From JALHOP01 sp964484195 (GTDB lineage Bacteria > Myxococcota > XYA12-FULL-58-9 > JALHOP01), in NCBI GenBank assembly GCA_964484195.1, contig CAZAER010000005.1, positions 180,458-244,457 of the forward strand: 64,000 nucleotides of DNA, given 5' to 3'. Positions 61,734 through 64,000 of the stretch are shown here, one piece after another; within the stretch, counting starts at the first letter, position 1; each line of letters begins with the position of its first letter. The notes beneath the pieces are model-generated. The model saw only the letters and a list, made by a program, of their open reading frames with translations, was not told the DNA's origin and searched no databases. The position numbers and the translations under genes are program-made.

Positions 61734-62882
61734 TCAGCGCTCCACCTTGAGATCCTCCTCGACCGCACGCACACCGGTTTGCGAACGAGCAATCGTAGCT
61801 GCCCGGACCTTGTCGCTCAGCGTCGCGACTTCGCCCGTGAGACGCACCACGCCGTTCTTGGCGTCGACGTCGACCTTCTCGAAGTCCTTCAGATTCTTGA
61901 ACGCACCCGAGACGTTCTTCTCGATGTCGTCGTCTTTGGCGGCGATGACCTTACGCTCGGCGTTCGGAACCACCTGCAGCTCGTTCTTGACCTTCACGAC
62001 ACCGCTGACCTTGCGGACGTCCGCTTCAGCGGCGGCCTTGGCGGCGGCGTTCGGGACGATGCCGAACAGCGTGACCACGCCGTCGTCGGTGTCGACGTTG
62101 ACGTCGAGCGCCGGCACCTTCGAGTCGCCGATCATGCGGAGCTTCGCTGCCGAGGTGATGCGAGCATCGCTGCTCGTGCTCGCGGTCTTGTGACCGGCTT
62201 CACGCGTGTTCTCCTTGGCGTCGTTCCACTTCTCTTTGCTCTTGGCGGTGGCTTCGTTGGTCTTCGCGGTGATGTCACGGCCGGTCTCGCGTGCCGTGTT
62301 CTTCGCGTCCTCGCGCACCGTGGTGCCGGCGGCGGTGGCAGAAGCCAGCGTCGCATCATCGTCGGTCTTGATTTCCGACGCTACGCGACGAACCCCGTTG
62401 ATGCGGGCGACGTGACGTACGGCGCGCAGGTGCTGATCGAGCGTGTCGGTCTCGCCGCGAAGCAAGACGACGCCGTCATTCACCGATACGACGTTGATGT
62501 CGTCGAAGCCCTTGTCGGCCTTCATGGCTTTTTCGGCAGCGTCTTTGATCTTCTCGTCGGTCTGCTTGACGATCTTCTCCTGGCTCGGCGGCACCACCTG
62601 CAGCAGGTTCTTCACCGACTTCACGCCGTCGATGTTGCGGGTCAGCGCTTCAGCGCGGTGCTTTTCCATCTCGGTTTCGACTTTGCCGTGCAAGACGACG
62701 GCGCCGTCATTGGTGTCGACGTTGATGTTGGTGCCACTGACGCCGTCCGAGGTGAGCAGCTGCAGCTTCGCTTTCGTGGTGATCCAGCCGTCCGCTGCGG
62801 CGTACGCCGGAGTCGCGGCCATGGTCACACCCGAAAGAAGAACACCCGAGAGGGCGAGGCTTTTGAGAATTCTAGTGCGCAT
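61734..62882 (-). CDS. Secreted protein with four BON domains
   Basis: 382 residues. A signal peptide (MRTRILKSLALSGVLLSGVTMAATPAYA) is followed by two BON domains (~32-95 and ~105-170), a charged Ala/Thr/Lys-rich helical linker (~180-235, NTARETGRDITAKTNEATAKSKEK, reminiscent of LEA-type sequence), and two more BON domains (~240-302 and ~315-380). Each BON domain shows the NVDTNDGAVVLHGKV / VNDGVVLLRGETDT / VDTDDGVVTLFGIV / VDAKNGVVRLTGEV block. This is OsmY-like: a periplasmic, envelope-protecting protein, probably lipid-associated and stress-induced. A terminator follows. Confidence 0.88.
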   Translation of the reverse strand: MRTRILKSLALSGVLLSGVTMAATPAYAAADGWITTKAKLQLLTSDGVSGTNINVDTNDGAVVLHGKVETEMEKHRAEALTRNIDGVKSVKNLLQVVPPSQEKIVKQTDEKIKDAAEKAMKADKGFDDINVVSVNDGVVLLRGETDTLDQHLRAVRHVARINGVRRVASEIKTDDDATLASATAAGTTVREDAKNTARETGRDITAKTNEATAKSKEKWNDAKENTREAGHKTASTSSDARITSAAKLRMIGDSKVPALDVNVDTDDGVVTLFGIVPNAAAKAAAEADVRKVSGVVKVKNELQVVPNAERKVIAAKDDDIEKNVSGAFKNLKDFEKVDVDAKNGVVRLTGEVATLSDKVRAATIARSQTGVRAVEEDLKVER

Positions 62883-63045
62883 ACGAAAATGCTCCCAAGT
62901 TGAGGTACTGCTATTCGCGGCGCTCTTATGAGCAAGGCACGTGCCGGCCTCGGGAAATCGCGGGTTTGCGCGGGCTGGTGGTGCCGTGGTGTGGCGATGA
63001 GCACCACGCGGGTGACGTCAGCGTGGCGTAATGACCCGATGTCCC
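62883..63045. other. Intergenic region with no gene
   Basis: 163 bp between the BON gene start and the terminator of the OmpA gene. It should hold the BON promoter (minus strand). The stretch includes short GC inverted repeats around GGTGGTGCC/GAGCACCAC, with no function assigned. Confidence 0.3.
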
Positions 63046-63087
63046 AAAAACAAAACGCGCGTCGCAGCCGGAGCTTGCGACGCGCGT
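63046..63087 (-). terminator. Intrinsic terminator of the OmpA-lipoprotein gene
   Basis: A perfect 12-bp stem ACGCGCGTCGCA (63055-63066) / TGCGACGCGCGT (63076-63087) with a 9-nt loop. On the minus strand it is followed by TTTTGTTTTT. It lies about 30 bp beyond the stop of the minus-strand gene. Confidence 0.9.
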
Positions 63088-63116
63088 CTTGGGACAACGC
63101 CTAGTCTCTGGGAAGG

Positions 63117-63968
63117 CTAAGGCGTCGTGCGGCTCGCGCCCATGGTGTTGGCCTCGTTGCCGACCACGATCTCGACGCGACGATTCATGGCGCGCCCCTC
63201 GGACGTGCGGTTGTCCGCGATGGGAGCGGACTCACCCATGCCTTGGATGCGGAGCTGATCGGCATTCACGCCACGGCTCACCAGGTAGTCGCGCACCGAG
63301 TAGGCGCGCTCCTCCGAGAGCTTCTGATTGGCGGTGTCGCTGCCACGCGAGTCGGTGTAGCCCTCGATGGTCAGCTGGCGGTCACGCATCGTGGTGAGCA
63401 CCGAGGCGACCTGATCGAGGCTCTGGCGGGCGCCCGGCAACAAGTCGGCGCGGCCGGTCTTGAAGAGGACGTTGCCTTGGAGCGTGATGACCTTGCCGCG
63501 CTCGGTCTCGCGAACCGCTCCGGCTTGCTGCAGCGCAAGCTCCGCGTCACGCGCACGGCGTAGCGCTTCGTCGCTCTCGGCACGTGCCGCTGCGAGCTGA
63601 TTGCGTTGCTCGTCCGACATGCGGTCGCGAAGCGTCGCGGCTTCGGCGTCGGCCAAACGATGCTGCTCTTGCTGCATGGCCATACCGCCCTTCGTCGTCG
63701 CGACCCGCGCCTTGCGGTCGGCGATGTACGCGAGGTCGTAGGCCTGTTGCGCGTCATCGTCGTCATCGAAGGCGGCTTCGGCGCGGTCGAGAGCTTCTTT
63801 GGCTGCGGCGAGCTCACCCGGTGCGTACTTCGCGGCCGGACCCTGGGCGGCCATCTGATATTCCTGGCGTGCCTGGGCGAGCGCGTCCGGCGTGTGCGCC
63901 GAACAACCAACGAAGGCCAGCGGCGAGGCAATCAGGCCGGCTGCGGCCAATCTGTTCAAGAGTTTCAT
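63117..63968 (-). CDS. OmpA-family lipoprotein with DUF4398-like N-terminal region
   Basis: 283 residues. The leader MKLLNRLAAAGLIASPLAFVGC ends in a lipobox with Cys22. Residues ~25-160 are a helical, Ala/Arg-rich region (QARQEYQMAAQGPAAKYAPGELAAAKEALDRAEAAF, then coiled coil), as in DUF4398 proteins. Residues ~165-270 are the OmpA C-terminal peptidoglycan-binding domain: FKTGRADLLPGARQSLDQV, IEGYTDSRGSDTANQKLSEERAYSVRDYL and RRVEIVV. It tethers the outer membrane to peptidoglycan. The strong terminator after it suggests a single-gene transcript at this end. Confidence 0.93.
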   Translation of the reverse strand: MKLLNRLAAAGLIASPLAFVGCSAHTPDALAQARQEYQMAAQGPAAKYAPGELAAAKEALDRAEAAFDDDDDAQQAYDLAYIADRKARVATTKGGMAMQQEQHRLADAEAATLRDRMSDEQRNQLAAARAESDEALRRARDAELALQQAGAVRETERGKVITLQGNVLFKTGRADLLPGARQSLDQVASVLTTMRDRQLTIEGYTDSRGSDTANQKLSEERAYSVRDYLVSRGVNADQLRIQGMGESAPIADNRTSEGRAMNRRVEIVVGNEANTMGASRTTP

Positions 63969-64000
63969 GGCTCAGTTCCTCGGCGTCGTTTGGTTGTCGT

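Noticed and set aside
62883..63045. GC-rich inverted repeats in the BON gene upstream region
   Set aside because: Short and imperfect; expected by chance at this base composition.
1..64000. CRISPR array, prophage or integrated plasmid
   Set aside because: No regularly spaced direct repeats, no cas, phage structural, integrase or replication genes are visible. The only tandem arrays are the 7-bp and 15-bp repeats in the PKS gene.

Overview
This 64 kb window is high-GC Gram-negative chromosome. It carries osmoregulated periplasmic glucan genes (opgG/opgH), an OmpA-type lipoprotein, a BON-domain periplasmic protein, a KaiC-like ATPase paired with a response regulator, a long-form hisG and a hybrid NRPS/PKS locus. 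Together these suggest a Myxococcota (deltaproteobacterial) genome. That placement is inference; there is no rRNA or phylogenetic marker to fix it.

Layout. 1-4.1 kb: end of a gene of unknown role, an EEP-family nuclease/phosphatase, a lysozyme-fold-like protein and two unknowns around an AT-rich divergent promoter. 4.0-5.9 kb: a LysR regulator divergent from a wHTH-like protein and two coupled small membrane proteins. 5.9-8.7 kb: a radical SAM enzyme with a small partner protein, and a TerC-family transporter. 8.7-10 kb: tRNA-Gly(CCC) and an M74-like murein endopeptidase. 10.0-13.3 kb: a translationally coupled operon for an isonitrile (isocyanide) metabolite, pvcA-pvcB-FAD hydroxylase, facing a His-rich multicopper oxidase. 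15-21.4 kb: M24 peptidase, NlpC/P60 hydrolase, two unusual proteins (one weakly annexin-like) and thioredoxin 2. 21.4-24.4 kb: S9 peptidase and ROK sugar kinase. 24.4-26.1 kb: an HNH endonuclease gene with inverted flanking repeats and debris of sister copies. 26-32.7 kb: glutamine synthetase, a Cys/Met PLP enzyme, the response regulator/KaiC-like pair and a polytopic membrane protein.

33.3-39.6 kb is a gap-free histidine operon, hisG-C-B-H-F-[A-I-E]-D. One 417-residue protein fuses HisA, PRA-cyclohydrolase and PRA-pyrophosphohydrolase, and its I-E half reads like the fungal His4 protein. 39.7-46.8 kb holds opgG and opgH, separated by an AlkA-type glycosylase, unknown genes and a frameshifted repeat gene.

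46.9-61.6 kb is a biosynthetic assembly line: A-PCP-KS-AT-ACP, aminotransferase, C-A-PCP-C-A-PCP, and two alpha/beta hydrolases in place of a thioesterase domain. A Pro-like starter would be extended with malonate, aminated at the beta-keto carbon and joined to two further residues. Exactly between the ACP and the aminotransferase lies a run of fourteen 7-bp repeats (CCGATNN). It currently puts the two halves in different frames, but a gain of one unit or a loss of two would fuse them. This looks like a phase-variable switch in a natural-product megasynthase and is the most striking feature of the window. The window ends with a four-BON-domain protein and an OmpA/DUF4398 lipoprotein, each with a clear intrinsic terminator.
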